From Diphasiastrum complanatum (lineage: Eukaryota; Streptophyta; Lycopodiopsida; Lycopodiales; Lycopodiaceae): a stretch of 62,000 nucleotides of DNA. Below, one piece after another: positions 33,812-45,691 of the stretch (positions are counted from its first letter, which is position 1; each line of letters starts with the position of its first letter). Location of the stretch: positions 28,030,253 through 28,092,252 of the forward strand of contig CM055104.1 in the NCBI GenBank assembly GCA_029204225.1, written 5' to 3'. A program made the position numbers and the translations under genes. The notes under the pieces were generated by a model that worked only from the letters and a program-made list of their open reading frames with translations, did no database searches and was not told where the DNA came from.

Positions 33812-35208
33812 TTCAATGTGCTTACTTCTAGAGTGAAATCTAGGGTTGGCCGATAAGGCAATAACACTCTTATTATCACAAAATAAAACTATAGGGCTAT
33901 ACTGATTCAGATTAACATCTGACAGTAAATTTCTCAACCAAAACGCTTCCTTGATAGATTGCAAAGCAGCAATGTATTATGCTTTTGTAGAAGAAAGTGC
34001 GACGGAAGTTTGCTTACGACTGTTCCATGAGATAGGACCGCCGTTGAAGAAGAATGTAAATCCAGATGTGGATTTACGATTGTCTACCTCTCCTCTCCAG
34101 CTTGCATCAGAAATAACCACTGAGCTGATGAATATTGTCGTTGCTGACATCTCCATAGCAGATGCACTGGTCCATGGTAGCTCGAATATATCTCGTGACT
34201 CATATGGGTAATGCTAGGATTAGCCATGTATTGGCTGAGTGAGCTTACAACAAAAGAGATATCAGGTCTTGTACAGACCATTGCGTACATGAGAGATCCC
34301 AGTATCGATTGATAAGGGTATTCTCCCATTTGCTCCACTTCTTGCTTGGTCTGCGGATATTGGTCCTTTGACAGATGGAGGCCTTTATCCATTGGTGAGT
34401 GAGCTAATTTACAATTCATCAAGTAGTATCTGTTAAGAACATTGTGAAGATACCTTTGTTGAGTGATGTAAATCAGTCGATTTGCTCTGTCTCTGTGGAT
34501 TTGAATTTCCAGACAGAAGTGAGCTTTGCCCAGACCAGTCATGTCAAACTTTGAAAACAACATCTACTTCGAATCCTTGACCATATTGGTATTGTTGCTG
34601 AAAAACAACGTATCATCCACGTACAAGGTGATGATAATGAAGGATTGTTGTACTGACTTGGAATGGACGTTGCAATTAGCAGTGCTTGGTTGGAATCCTT
34701 GTTTGATGAGGAATGTGTTGATCCTATGAAACCAAGCTCTGGCAAACTGTTTCAAGTCGTATAGTGCTTTAAGGAGTTTACAGACATGATTTTTCATACC
34801 TTCCAGAACGTATCCTTCGAGCTGGATCATGTAGATATCTTCTTGTATCACTCCATTCAGATAGGCTGTTTGTACATCGACTTGATGCACTTCGAGGTCA
34901 ACAGCTGTAGCATAAGAAAGGAGCATTTGGATTGACAAATGTTTGACGACTGGACTAAAAGTCTCACTGTAGTCGACATTCGGGATCTGGGTGAATCCTT
35001 GTACTACCAGTCTTGCCTTCCTTCGGTCAATTGTTCCGTTAGCATTGTATTTGATCTTGAAGATCCATTTGCAATTAATAATATTGCAGCCAATAGGAGC
35101 TTCGACTAATGACCATGTCTGGTTCTTGATCAGAGAGGAATACTCTCTGTCCATAGCTTTTCTCCAAAGATCAGAGTCTGGTTGGCTGAGTGCCTCTTCG
35201 ACTGTCAT
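33812..35208 (-). pseudogene. Family A RT and RNase H
   Basis: The RT frame, open from 35208 to 34564, begins MTVEEALSQPD and carries CKWIFKIKYNANGTIDRRKA, ETFSPVVKHLS, QVDVQTAYLNG and LYVDDTLFF (catalytic Asp pair). A shift at 34563 leads to GLGKAHFCLEIQIHRD and CTRPDISFVVSSLSQYMANP near 34260. RNase H remnants continue to 33812 (the STKAYYIAALQS-like region near 33980). It matches the plus fragment at 7480-7934 over the shared part. It is broken by shifts and by the fusion to the LTR. Confidence 0.88.
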
Positions 35209-35397
35209 CGATTCCTATATCAAGAGACAGACAGACTCAGGAGTATACCTTGTGGGCTGTGTGCGCACTTGGCTTGATCTTCTCAGAGGATTCTACTGAA
35301 GAACCGCTCCTGGGAGTTGTTGCTGGGTAGCAGCAACATCTTCGTCTGATTTACTATCTCAAAGTGGGTCGACAATAGACACGCTTGAGCCAATAGC

Positions 35398-36105
35398 TCA
35401 GACTATCGTGTCAATGGTAGGTGACGAGGGTTCTTCTTGAGCAACATCCTTGACTTTGAAGTCAACGAACTGATCCTCGATGAAGACCATATCCCAGCTA
35501 TACAAGATTTTATGGGTATCAGGATCATACAGCTTATGAGTATTATCAGATAAAGTATATCTGATCAGGATGGTCTTGAGACCTTGGAAGTCCAATTTCT
35601 TCCTCGTGTCTTTTGGGATCTGCGCGTAGGCAATGCACCCAAACACTCTTAGGTTCTTCAAAGAAGTCTTAGAGCTTGTCCACACCTCGTGGGGTGTCTT
35701 GTCTGAGAGGGCCTTGGTCGAACATCTATTCTGGACGTAGGCTGCAGTGGAGACAGCTTCAGCCCAGAATCTCTTAGGCAATGATGCATGCAATAGCATA
35801 CATTTGGCAGATTCAACCAGAGTACGGTTCTTCCTCTCGGCTAGGCCATTAGACTGAGGACTGTAAGGAGTGATGAATTGTTGCTCAATGCCTTGGCTTT
35901 GGCGGTACTCCTTAAACTCGATAGAGATGTACTCTCCACCGTTGTCTGACCTGAAAGCCTTGATTGTCCTTCCAATCTCCTTCTCAAGCATGCTCCTTGA
36001 AGATTATGAAGCAGTTGAAGGCTTCTGATTTCATGTTTCCATGGTCCTTCTGGAAAATTCATCAATAAAGGTTATAAAATACTTGGCATCCTTCAGCGAA
36101 TGATT
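35398..36105 (-). pseudogene. Family A integrase
   Basis: The frame at 35991-35398 has TIKAFRSDNGGEYISIEF (the second catalytic Asp), YSPQSNGLAERKNRTLVESA (catalytic Glu region), AAYVQNRCSTKAL and LRVFGCIAYAQIPKD. The preceding part, to about 36105, lies in another frame. A spacer of mixed frames (35209-35397) links it to RT. It is non-functional because of the frame breaks. Confidence 0.88.
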
Positions 36106-36255
36106 TTTCATCGGGCCACAAATATCTGAATGTACAACATCAGCAATCCTCTAGCAATGTGTTGATGGGTTAATTTAAAAGGTTTCCTAGTCTGTTTATC
36201 AACTAGATAGTCTTGACAGACAGGTAACTCAACTCTTTCGTGAGGATAGTCGAGA

Positions 36256-37090
36256 TCAAGAAGCAGCATGATTTAAATGACCAAGTCTATAATGCCAAAG
36301 TAAACCTTTATTTGAATGAATTGAAGTACTGAGAGCCTGACTAGAGGCAGAAAAGCAATGACTCAATTTGTACAAGTATCCATGCCTCTTTCCGATTGCT
36401 AGGATCTTGCCTGTCCTATCAACTACTTTACATAGATCACATTCGAATTCTACTATGTGTCCTAGATTTGTGATTCTGCTTACAAAGAGCAGATTCGTCA
36501 ATAAATTTGGTACGTAAAGGACTTTAGAGAGTAGCTTTTAACAAAGTTTAATGTTATAGTGCCTTCACCTTTAATTGCCTGTGTGCTATTGTCACCAAGG
36601 TGGACATATTTCTGGAAACTGTAAGGTGTATACGACTCAAAACAGCCAATGAGGCTAGTCATATGTTGAGTGGCTCTGAAATCTAGGAACCAAGATCTGT
36701 CGCTAGATGCTCCTTGATGGCTGGTCATGAAGGCATCATGATACGCTTGAGGGAGTAGAATTTCTTCCTGAGATATAGCTTGGAAGCTATATTTCGCACT
36801 TCATATAGCATGCTCAAGATGTCCCAGACTTCTTTCGATGTCTGAGCCTTAGATACATGGCCGATATGGGTATCTGTGATATTGAGGATGATCAGCACGA
36901 AAGCCTTTCCATCCTTCAGCTTCCATCTGGCGATTGCTACGTCGTCTGCATTGGGTTTCCCTTCTGCACCTGTAACAACGTCATACAATTCTTTAGCCAT
37001 AAGTACAGTTTTCATCTTAAATTTCCACAGATGGTAATTGGCTCCATCAAGCTTGTCCATGATAGGACTATCTTTCCCTTGGGAATCCAT
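36256..37090 (-). pseudogene. Family A gag and protease, zinc knuckle lost
   Basis: Gag starts at 37090 (MDSQGKDSPIMDKLDGANYH) and keeps the LWKFKMKTVLMAKELYDVV block and SKEVWDILSMLYEVRN, then stops near 36725. Protease follows almost at once (SWFLDFRATQHMTS near 36690, where the catalytic DSG is read DFR), then LGDNSTQAIKGEGT. GAG-pre-integrase is at 36501-36256 (GLLWHYRLGHLNHAAS). The C-terminal gag with its CCHC knuckle is deleted. Confidence 0.85.
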
Positions 37091-37233
37091 GTGGAGGAAT
37101 TAGTTCAAGTGATAGGAGAAACTATCAGTGACTTAAGTATGAAAATCTGATGCTGAAATACAGAACAAGAAAACAATTACTCTATCGGCTATTAGAGTCT
37201 TGTATTGTGGAAGCTTATCAAGCTATGAAAATA

Positions 37234-37245
37234 GCTCTGATACCA
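37234..37245 (-). other. Primer-binding site, family A
   Basis: TGGTATCAGAGC in sense orientation abuts the CAACA end of the 5' LTR at 37246, as in the intact element. Confidence 0.9.
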
Positions 37246-38284
37246 TGTTGGAGAGAGGGAGAGTAGCGAGAGTTGAGAAAGGTGTTGTATATAAATTTTT
37301 TTTTTTTTAGCTCGGAGGGGTAAGACGAACATGAACAAGACACGAAACACGAACGAGAAACGAACTCGAACAAGAAACGAACTCGAACAAAAATTGTCCG
37401 TGCACAGTGGAACGAGCTATGCGACTCTCTCCGAAAACATGACTACGCCTATCAGAACGAACAGAACATTAGTGATGAAAATCACGGTCGTTCTTGATTA
37501 TGTAGCCAAACATTAATGAACAAAGCGTCAGAAGAATAATTTGTCGCGAATAGCTAGACAAATTATGTGTCACGAATGATTCGCGAAGAGCTAGACAGTG
37601 CTCAACAGATAATTAGTCGCGAAACATTTGCGAAAGACATGACTAAATGTTAGTCGTCTATTACCAGAAGGAGCAACTAGAAAGATCAGACAGAATGAAT
37701 AATAAGCATAGCAGTATTGACACAAATCTAAACACAGAACAAAGAACTATATCAGATTAAGTATATCAAGTATACATGTCAATAATGTGGTAGAGCACAA
37801 GACAATAGCGGACGAAACCACGTGCCCTACGAAGCTTATTCAGACTGTAAAAGATAGGAATGAAACCTTATTGCTGACAAATTAAAGAGTCAATGCACAG
37901 AGCATCTATTTTTGTCTTTCTCTGATAAGCTTTTCTTCTTCGTTCTCTCTCGCTTACTAACTTCTTGATCGTTTGATCTTCGTTAATGAATACGCAAATG
38001 GTATTCAATATATACATATTGTTACGGGTGTGCAGATGAAGAAAGTAAAGGGTGGATGTGTTGTCTGTAGGAGATCGTGGGTGGCTGCAGTCATCATCCA
38101 GTTTGTTAGCACAGCTGCATGAGCGTGAAGAGGGTGTGACGTCAGCCTTTGCTTTTCGTCTCTTCATCGCCTGTGAGAATTTACATGTGAATATGCAGAT
38201 CGCGCAACAACGCGAGTAAATATGCAGCATGAATGGAGGCAGATTAAAAATGGGATTTAGGTGCTAGAGGAAATAAATCCAACA
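37246..38284 (-). mobile_element. 5' LTR of family A (1039 bp)
   Basis: In sense orientation it runs TGTTGGATTTATTTCC to CCTCTCTCCAACA and matches 7945-8951 throughout. It is packed with TCGCGAA, GAACGA and 'gaaacgaactcgaac' words (37340-37400 and 37530-37640). Confidence 0.88.
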
Positions 38285-38900
38285 ATCCAATCGGCTTTCG
38301 TGGCTGAGGACAGTCAAGTGAAAAATGTCCTGGCTCTCCACAGTTGTAACAGTTGCCCCCGACACTGGTTAGTCGAGGTTGATGACTTCATTGCTGGTCC
38401 AACAAATTTAGGAGGATTGTGTCTTCTTGATGGGAACTTTGGTCTATCCTGCTGAGCTTGTGCTGCAGTACCTTGAACATAATTAGTAGGGGCAACATTC
38501 TGAAAAATAAAAAGTACCTCCTGGACAGGATCTTCGATATATTTTACATTCACAGTTGTGCAGTCCCTTAGAATGAACAGAAGTTTCACATCTCGTACAC
38601 CACATTCCCGAGTTGGAAGAAGAAGCTTTTGGTCTTTTGTCTGCAACTTCAGAGATCTACACTTTCAAATCATTAAACCTTTTATTAAGATCAACCATAT
38701 TACTCTTCCAAAGCTTTTCAACTTTAGAAGTTGACGACTTATCTCGATGTTTTCGTGTCGTCACATCTTCAAGTCCATAAAACTTTTTAGAACCATTTTA
38801 CAACTCGGAGAATGTTCATAAAGAATTTGGTACATCACACTACATCCCCTGAAAGTCGAAATCTATTGGCCATTAAAATATTCTCAATTACAATGTAAAA
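38285..38900 (-). pseudogene. Ty3/gypsy gag C-terminus
   Basis: In shifting minus frames: KFYGLEDVTTRKHRDKSS near 38760, KRFNDLKV near 38670, GMWCTRCETSVHSKGLHNC near 38570-38625 (a CCHC-like knuckle) and a second knuckle CYNCGEPGHFSLDC near 38310-38355. The family A LTR starts just after the second knuckle, so that element probably inserted into or recombined with this gag. I do not see its continuation on the left side at 33685. Confidence 0.75.
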
Positions 38901-39320
38901 TATGCCAAAAAAGTTTTATGCTCTGGAAAGTCCTTTTTAGTGACCTTTACACTTGGTTCAGTGACGGTTCAATTATGGCGAGGCCTTTCGGCCAAGCGAG
39001 TAAATTCATGTGCATTCCTCATTACATAATAAGCCAAAAACAAAATACAGTTGAATAAAACAAACTATGGCTTTCCATCACACTTAACTTAAACACAAAC
39101 TCAAAGATCATTCTGGAACATTATCCTCAATTTGATGGACAACCATCATAAAGGCTACCACATTATCCCATGATTGCTTCAATTTTTATCTGCTTAAACA
39201 GGAACTGAGATCATAATCATCTTAAGTTAGATTTGTCTCATTAATATTAGTTACATAGTGGTTTCCATGGTTCAGAGATGTAAAGTCCCAGATAAACTAG
39301 ATCTCATATGTTGGTTGATG
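38901..39320. other. 3' flank of the Dabb gene
   Basis: No coding signal or repeat end was recognised. It is AT-rich. Confidence 0.4.
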
Positions 39321-39324
39321 CAGC

Positions 39325-39981
39325 TTAACTTTCTTTCAAAGAATCCACTAATATGAAGGATTCTACATGAGGGTTAACTTTATTTTCCATCAGAGCTGCG
39401 TGGTGTGAATCTGCTCTCAACTCCTCACGCTCCTTGACTCTCTTAAACCGAGCCAAGTAGCCGTAATTGAAACCCTGTGCCTTGGCTGGTGAGAAGTTTG
39501 AGCCTGCACTCACTTGTCCAGCACAAGGAAAGATATTTAAGTAGCTGTTAAATGTTCCCAAAACTGCTTTGATTTCTTCTGCTGTCACCCCCTCTTTAAG
39601 TTTCAGCAATACAGTGCGAATGACACCAAAATCTTCATCCACTGGAGGTGATGAGCTTGCTTCCCAATCTAATATCAATATATCATTAATGATTGGATAC
39701 ACACGATTCTGTACAACACTGACATGGGCAGATGAAATATTATAAGCATGTAGAGATGCCTTGTCCTTGAAGCGACCATGCAAGACATGGGTAAAACCAG
39801 CAGCCCATGAAATATGAGCTGGCCATAGATTCAGAACTGGAGCAAGCGTGAGGTCTAATACTCCATCAAGCTCCCTAAGTCCATGTACACCATCCAGCAG
39901 AGCCTGGACCTTGTCCGAAGGTGTTTCGGGTTTCACCTTGAAAAGAACCACATGTTCGACAACACAAGCAGAAGCTGACAT
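39325..39981 (-). CDS. Stress-response A/B barrel (Dabb) domain protein, two domains
   Basis: The protein has 218 residues and no intron. The first Dabb domain, about residues 8-105, opens with VEHVVLFKVKPETPSDKVQ and ends IINDILILDWEA. The second, about 119-215, runs from VIRTVLLKLKEGVTAEEIKA to HVESFILVDSL. The H-V-V-L-F-K-V opening, the GFTHVLHGRFKDKASLHAY block and the V-x-P-x-I near each end are family hallmarks. Plant two-domain Dabb proteins form dimeric alpha/beta barrels and are linked to stress or defence; some sister families are antimicrobial and others catalyse polyketide cyclisation. The exact role here is unknown. The ATG is the first in the frame and fits the family start. It has no disabling change, and its neighbours are transposon debris, so it is a likely active host gene or retrocopy. 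Confidence 0.9.
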   Translation of the reverse strand: MSASACVVEHVVLFKVKPETPSDKVQALLDGVHGLRELDGVLDLTLAPVLNLWPAHISWAAGFTHVLHGRFKDKASLHAYNISSAHVSVVQNRVYPIINDILILDWEASSSPPVDEDFGVIRTVLLKLKEGVTAEEIKAVLGTFNSYLNIFPCAGQVSAGSNFSPAKAQGFNYGYLARFKRVKEREELRADSHHAALMENKVNPHVESFILVDSLKES

Positions 39982-42450
39982 GGTAAGACGATGTCGAATC
40001 TTGGAGGGGATCTTCCAATCCGAACTTGGAAAGCTTCAAACTCTTGATTTTTGTCAATGCCAAAACATAACATTAGGAGCACATGTGAACAGAAAGCTTT
40101 TGCTTGTCAGATTCTCCTGTACAACAATCAGACAAAGCAATGTCATGCATGGTCTGCAGATCTGCTCAAAACAGTAACAAATCGAGACTTTTCGATGCAG
40201 AAACATTCTAATCTGCAGTTAAATATATTGATATTTTCCAGCTTTATCCTGATATATGCCCAGTGACTATAACTGTCGAAATACAAGGAGCTAAACTACT
40301 CATCCTTAACTACTGCGTACAACTCTTACAACCCTTACTACAAAAAAGCAAGCTTGAAGATTACCAGCCTAAGATCTTAAAAACTTAAGGCGCAGTTAGA
40401 TTTAACATAAGCTGAGCAAAGTATGCAGCATGGTAGAGATCATCGAACAACAGCAAGACAGATGACTATATTTGTTTTGCGGGTCGATCCAAATTTGATC
40501 AATCCACGATCAGGAAAGAAAAGCTTATACGATAAAAGAGATTACCAGCAATGTCAAAGGCTTTTCACAAATAACGAAAGACTTATAGCTAGGCTTAATA
40601 ACGTCTTAAGTCGACCTAGTTCGGCTGTAAATAAGATTCTGTGACTGCAGTCTATGGGTGAGCAGATCAAAGCTTGGCATCATCAACTTTGCACCTGAAA
40701 TGAAAAGAGGAGGCGTTCAGGAGAAAGCTGAGACGAGCAGCAAGAGCATCCATTCATCCAATGAAGAAGAAGGAGAAGGAATAGTTCCTCCTCTCCAAGT
40801 CTGAACTGCTTTAAAAATTATGATATTCCCCTCCACTGCAGCTGAAAGGCACAGCCCGAAAAGTTTTGACACGTGGTGATCAATAATCAGGTGAGTACAG
40901 AAACATATCAGCAATTGTCACGTGGTGATCAACACTTAATAGAGACACATATGACATATCATGTCTTTGGGCCCAAACCAATTATCTTTCACCACATAGT
41001 GATTGATCCATAGTTGTGAATGATAAATAATTGAGTAATGCTACATGACTTGTAAGTCTCTTTCACACTACATGCCTTGTAAGGTCCATTTCAGGGTACA
41101 TGTCTCATAAGTCCAAAATTTATAATAGAGATTTTCTATTGGTCGAAAAAATGGGACTCTCACATCCACTAGCTGATGACATGGCAAGGACCCACTGCCA
41201 CATGGGGGCAAGTCAAATCCCATTGTTTGGGCCAGCCAATGTCTACTGCCACATTCAACTGCCCTTGGCATATTTGCTTGCATTTGAAGTATTTTGAACC
41301 CTTCAATGCCAATATTCCTTTCAATGAAATGCATTTCAATTTTGACCTTTCCAGTTGAAAGGTGATTGCTTAAAAAAAAACTTAGCACACTTCAACCTTT
41401 TAACATGAAAATTTTTATAGTTGCATTTCAAAACATAACACCTTAAATAAAATGGACCAATCGTATGTCAAGATTCAAATGGGTCAATCATATTGTAGCC
41501 TTTCATTTAACACTTAGAAACCAAATGTGATATGGAGGTGGTCAATTGCCTGTAAACTCACTTGCCAAGAACAAAAAAATGGGTGGCAACTGGCAAGTAA
41601 AAGAGACTTGCCGGTAGTCTGGAACCACTCTAAGGTGAGTTAAAGAATTAATAAAATCCAGAATCTTCTTTGAGATATTCTTTAGAAACCTGCTTGTACT
41701 TTGGAGTACAAACTTAGGTTTGGAAAATACACTAAGCGATAAATTTTACCATCTAGGTTTCACTCTCTATAAGTTAATATTATCACCTTCATGTAAAACA
41801 CTTTACATGAAACATTGGGTGAAGTAATACCTAACTCACGAGATCAAAGTTAAAGAAACTAACAATTACAGTCTGAAACTAACTAGTCTCTTGTAGATAA
41901 TTCATAAATGCTTCTTAGTACAAATACCCTTAGAATCCAAAATTCTAAGGTATAACAGTTCATTCAACTACAATCTTTAGGAGATCCATCAGGATAATAA
42001 ATGATTTAGCCCAATTCGAAGTATCTTAGATACTCTCTTGAGTTAAATGGCCGTGTTTCTAGCATCTCATGCAAGAAAATAGCAATCATCCAATCTCAAT
42101 AGATTTGTTTGTCCCCTATTTGAAGATCTAGTCTAGAAACCGTACTCAAGCATTTACAAGCTATAATCTATAGTAGCTTGGCATGTAACATATACTACGA
42201 AACATATGGCCGACAAAACGGACTCCGTTCAGCGATACTAGACCAGTTCTCGAGAATGCCAAAAAGTAGTTCATTTATTGTGCCCTCAATCACTAATGAA
42301 CTGAGTCTATTCTCGATTGAGAAATACTCTATGCCAAGAATATCGTATATCCTATGCACATCATTTTTACTGATGAATCCTAATGACTCACAAATCATGC
42401 ATCTTACAAGTAATTATGATTCACAATTCTCTTTACACTACTTATTTGAT
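39982..42450. other. Intergenic DNA upstream of the Dabb gene
   Basis: On the minus strand, 40690-40830 is pyrimidine-rich ('ccttctccttcttcttcatt') next to 'ttttcatttcag|gtgca', a possible 5' untranslated exon or intron end for the Dabb gene. A TATA box could not be fixed. The remainder to 42450 is AT-rich with no gene recognised. Confidence 0.35.
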
Positions 42451-42499
42451 TAATTAATTCTATCCAAAAGTAACCAATCTATTGAAGTTAATTTTCAAT

Positions 42500-42800
42500 G
42501 ATCTAGAAATCTGAAATGTCTAGGTGCAGATCTTAATTTTAGTAGTATACTACCACATTTAGATTCTTATCCAAATCATTTCTAAGTTAACAAATAAATC
42601 TTCCACAGAAAAATTTGTCAACTTTGCAAGTATCTATTCTAAACAGTACTTGTTCATATGCCTATGTTCACAGACTGGTTTAAGTACACCAAATAAACCC
42701 AATAACCAAGAATATATAGTAGATCCATACAAGATTAATCGTGCACATATGAGAATAATCTCACTTTGACCCAGTACATAAACATGTCATTATTTGACAG
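42500..42800 (+). repeat. Dispersed repeat, matches 54930-55230
   Basis: Direct copies share 'ccacatttagattcttatcc', 'aataaatcttccacagaaa', 'acaagattaatc' and 'tgacccagtacataaa'. The 54930 copy lies just after an LTR and its primer-binding site, so the repeat is probably the leader or gag region of a retroelement. No protein motif was recognised. Confidence 0.6.
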
Positions 42801-43540
42801 ATTCCTCCAAAATTTGCATATGTTACTCACATATATTTCATTGAGAATCTTGTTACTCAGCTACCAAATAATTCTATGTCTGATGAGTAAATAAAATATT
42901 TGGAAAATTTCTGAAACGAAGAACATATTCACTCCAATAATTTTCCAACCCAACTTACCTCTTACAATATAATTTATTCTACCCAATCAACTACTCTTTG
43001 ATCCTAGTACTCAAACTAAGATTAGGTCAATCCAATACATACATTCTAGACTCATTATTATAATCAAACTTACTCCTATCCCAAACAGAACTGAAATTAG
43101 TAACATTTGATCTTTCACTTCAATTTTCAAAACCTCTTGTTTCAAATTGTTCCACACAATCCCCAAAGAAATTTTCTTATTCGAAAACTTCCAATTTTGT
43201 ATTTTACTTTGGATGTGTCTAAAAATACTTTCAAAAAATCATATTTCCATACATAATTTGGCTTTCTTCTGAAAACTGTGTAATGACAGAATTTATCAAA
43301 ATATTTCACCCCCCTTTAAAAGAAATTATCAAATTTCTATAAAAGTTAGTTGGAGAGATAATACATGAAACTATCTGAATCCGTGAAAAGTTAGTAATAA
43401 GTGCCTTCCACAAAGGATTCACTCTATTACAACCATGACTTTTCTTTCACACATTTTCAACATGAGTGACAGTAACTATTATCCATTTGAAAGCCATCTA
43501 CGCAAAAGAGATAACCTGGAGAGTAGAAGCTTAAAAAAAT
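42801..43540. other. AT-rich stretch, no gene
   Basis: Nothing coding or structured was recognised. Confidence 0.4.
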
Positions 43541-43544
43541 AATA

Positions 43545-44190
43545 AAATAGCTTAAACTTAGATTTAGAACTTAGACTTAGGAAACTTAAGATTAGAAATA
43601 TTTTGTCTTAAGTTTTCCTAAGTTAAGAAACTTTGAAGTTCTAATTCCTAAGTTAGAAGTTCTAGAAAGGCTAGAAATAGATTAGTCACATAAGTTAGTG
43701 GATACTTATGGAAGACCCTCCTTACCATAAAAGGAGAGGTATTTGCCTTGCAAATAACACTTTGAGATTATGCTAAATTGCTCTCTCTTTGAGATTATCA
43801 TTCTATTTCTTTGTGTTCCCATTGGAAGGTGCATAGCTTGAGGGAAGGTGCTCAGGCCTCCTCTTGCCTCCTTTCATTGGTTTTTCATTGCGGCATGTTT
43901 TAATTGCTCTATGCTTAGTTCAGCCGCAATTTCCATTCTCAATCCCTTTGGGTGTTAATCTAGAATTTAGTTTAATGACCTTGCTAGTTGGGTAAGCCTT
44001 AGTAAGATTTTGTATTTTGTCATCTTAGATAGTTTCATTTCCATTTTAAGCACTAGTTGGGTAAGCCTTAGTGCTTCCGTCATTATTCTTTATTTTTGCA
44101 TTTCTATTTGAAGCTTGGTAGGAACTTAGAAAGTGGACGATCCTCCCTATACTACACTGCATCATAAGTAGATCTAGCACAAACAAGATT
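43545..44190 (+). repeat. Probable LTR before a gag-like pseudogene
   Basis: It has a hairpin with arms 43575-43590 and 43607-43623 (acttaggaaacttaag against its complement, one base indel), a repeated phrase 'ctagttgggtaagccttagt' near 43984 and 44052, and 'ggcatgttttaattgctcta'-type text. The edges are not defined. Confidence 0.4.
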
Positions 44191-44229
44191 TATTTCCAAC
44201 AATGTTGTCAATGGGGTTAGAAGCGGATG

Positions 44230-45691
44230 ATGGGAGATGATGTTGGGAGGGAGTACCACTAGTGTCTTGGGGATTGGTTGGTGGAGCAACTACTGACACT
44301 TGAGCTAGGCTTTGAAATGACGGCCCCTGATTTGTTGCTGGAGGCCCTTGAAAATCTGCGGCCCCATCACCACCATCTGATCCATCTTAGTGATACCCTG
44401 ATTGGTGAAATTAAACCATCCTCCGCATGGACAAAAGGTGTTAGTCTTTAATTTCTCTTCTAGGATGGCAATGTGTTGGTTGAGGGCCTCGACGAAAGCA
44501 ACATATAATTGTTGTAGTTTTTTGTGTTGCTCCGTCGTGGCCTTTAAGTTTTGTGCCAATTGTTGATAGGCCACCACTGGAATCTGAGTTCCCTAGGGAA
44601 TAGTTGGAGGTGCAAAACCTGTGAAATTGACCTATGCCAACTAATCCTTCATAGCGGAACATGCGGCTGTTGCTACTGCCAAGGCATCATCACGCTCCAT
44701 AGTAAGATTTGTCGTGGTTTGTTGCAGAGTGGAGATGTCTTAGTCTTTCAGCTGGATCGGGTTCTGAAGGGGGCTAATCAGTTGTTGCTGCTGTTGGATG
44801 TGTGCATTGAGATCTTGGATCTGCTATTGCTGTTGAGCAAAATCAGCCACCAACTTTGCCTTTTCTTGCTGAAGTTGTGAAATTGCTCCATTGTCTACCT
44901 GTCTTAGTGCGTGTTGTCTTGACAATGTGCAGAAAATGTTGTATTGCAGCTCATTAACCAACCATACCGACTTTGGGCTGCTAGTGGTGATTGCTCCCAA
45001 AGTCCAATGTCAGGGAAGGGGCGTCCATAGTGGGAGTAAGGCATAGGGTTATATAGAAGGAGATCTAGAATTGGTGGAGAAGATGTATTTTGAGAAAATG
45101 AAGGTGGAGGGGATTGAGGATCTGGAGGAGGTGAATGTGGAGGTGATTGGGGTTTTGGAGAAGAATTAGCATTTGAAGGAGAAGAGTGGATTGGAGTAGT
45201 TGTGATGGTTGGGGATTGGTTTTGTGTTAGTAAGTATAATGCAAAATCATCTACGTTGACCGAGGAGTCAAGTAGAGTGGAGGTATCTACTGGAGATGGC
45301 TTATTTGGAATGGTAGGATCAAAGCTGGTGTTAAGTGTGATAGACAGGGTGGGGGTGGCAGTAAGTGGTGGAGGTAATGGTGGAATGATGTTAGTAGGAG
45401 ATGATACTTGAGCAGCTAAAGTTGTTGTAGTTGGCAGGACCACTCCTGATGAGCCGACCCGGAAGCGCCTCCATCCAAAGACCTACTTGTTGCCACTGCT
45501 GCTTGATGTCTTTGCTGGGCCTATTCGAGTAGGGCCTCTTGTTGTTGAGCCAAAGCTTCCTTTGGGACCTGTGAGGTTTTAAGGCTCCCTCTGGATTCAG
45601 AATATTTTGCCCCTATATCACTTGATAAGATATCAGGAGAGATATCCTCTTCTGCGCTTTGAGCTTTTTCCTTACTCTTTTGTTTCTTCAT
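44230..45691 (-). pseudogene. Gln-rich coiled-coil gag-like pseudogene
   Basis: It starts MKKQKSKEKAQSAEEDISPD at 45691, followed by ALAQQQEALLE and a Gln-rich run. After shifts comes a long Ser/Thr/Pro-rich segment (45443-44904: PPLPPPLTATP, PPHSPPPDPQSPP). A heptad-like coiled coil follows (SQLQQEKAKLVADFAQQQ near 44850, DLNAHIQQQQQLISPLQ near 44790, TLQQTTTNLTMERDDALAVA near 44715). It ends with YQQLAQNLKATTEQHKKLQQ near 44560. Stops and frameshifts show it is dead. No zinc knuckle is seen. Its position beside an LTR and its composition suggest a retroelement gag; a host structural protein is less likely. Confidence 0.45.

Larger units (their letters stand above)
33686..38284 (-). mobile_element. 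Copia family A element, internally deleted
   Basis: This minus-strand element has a full 5' LTR (37246-38284), a primer-binding site, a degraded gag-pol and only the last 120 or so bases of the 3' LTR (33686-33808). The RNase H frame near 33812 is fused directly to that LTR end, so one deletion removed the pol tail and most of the 3' LTR. Flanks AGTCG and ATCCA do not match, so no target duplication is left. Its right flank is a gypsy gag; its left flank is another LTR. Confidence 0.85.

Noticed and set aside
41068-41388. 106-codon minus-strand frame upstream of the Dabb gene
   Set aside because: No recognisable motif, overlapping open frames on the other strand, and no evidence beyond length.
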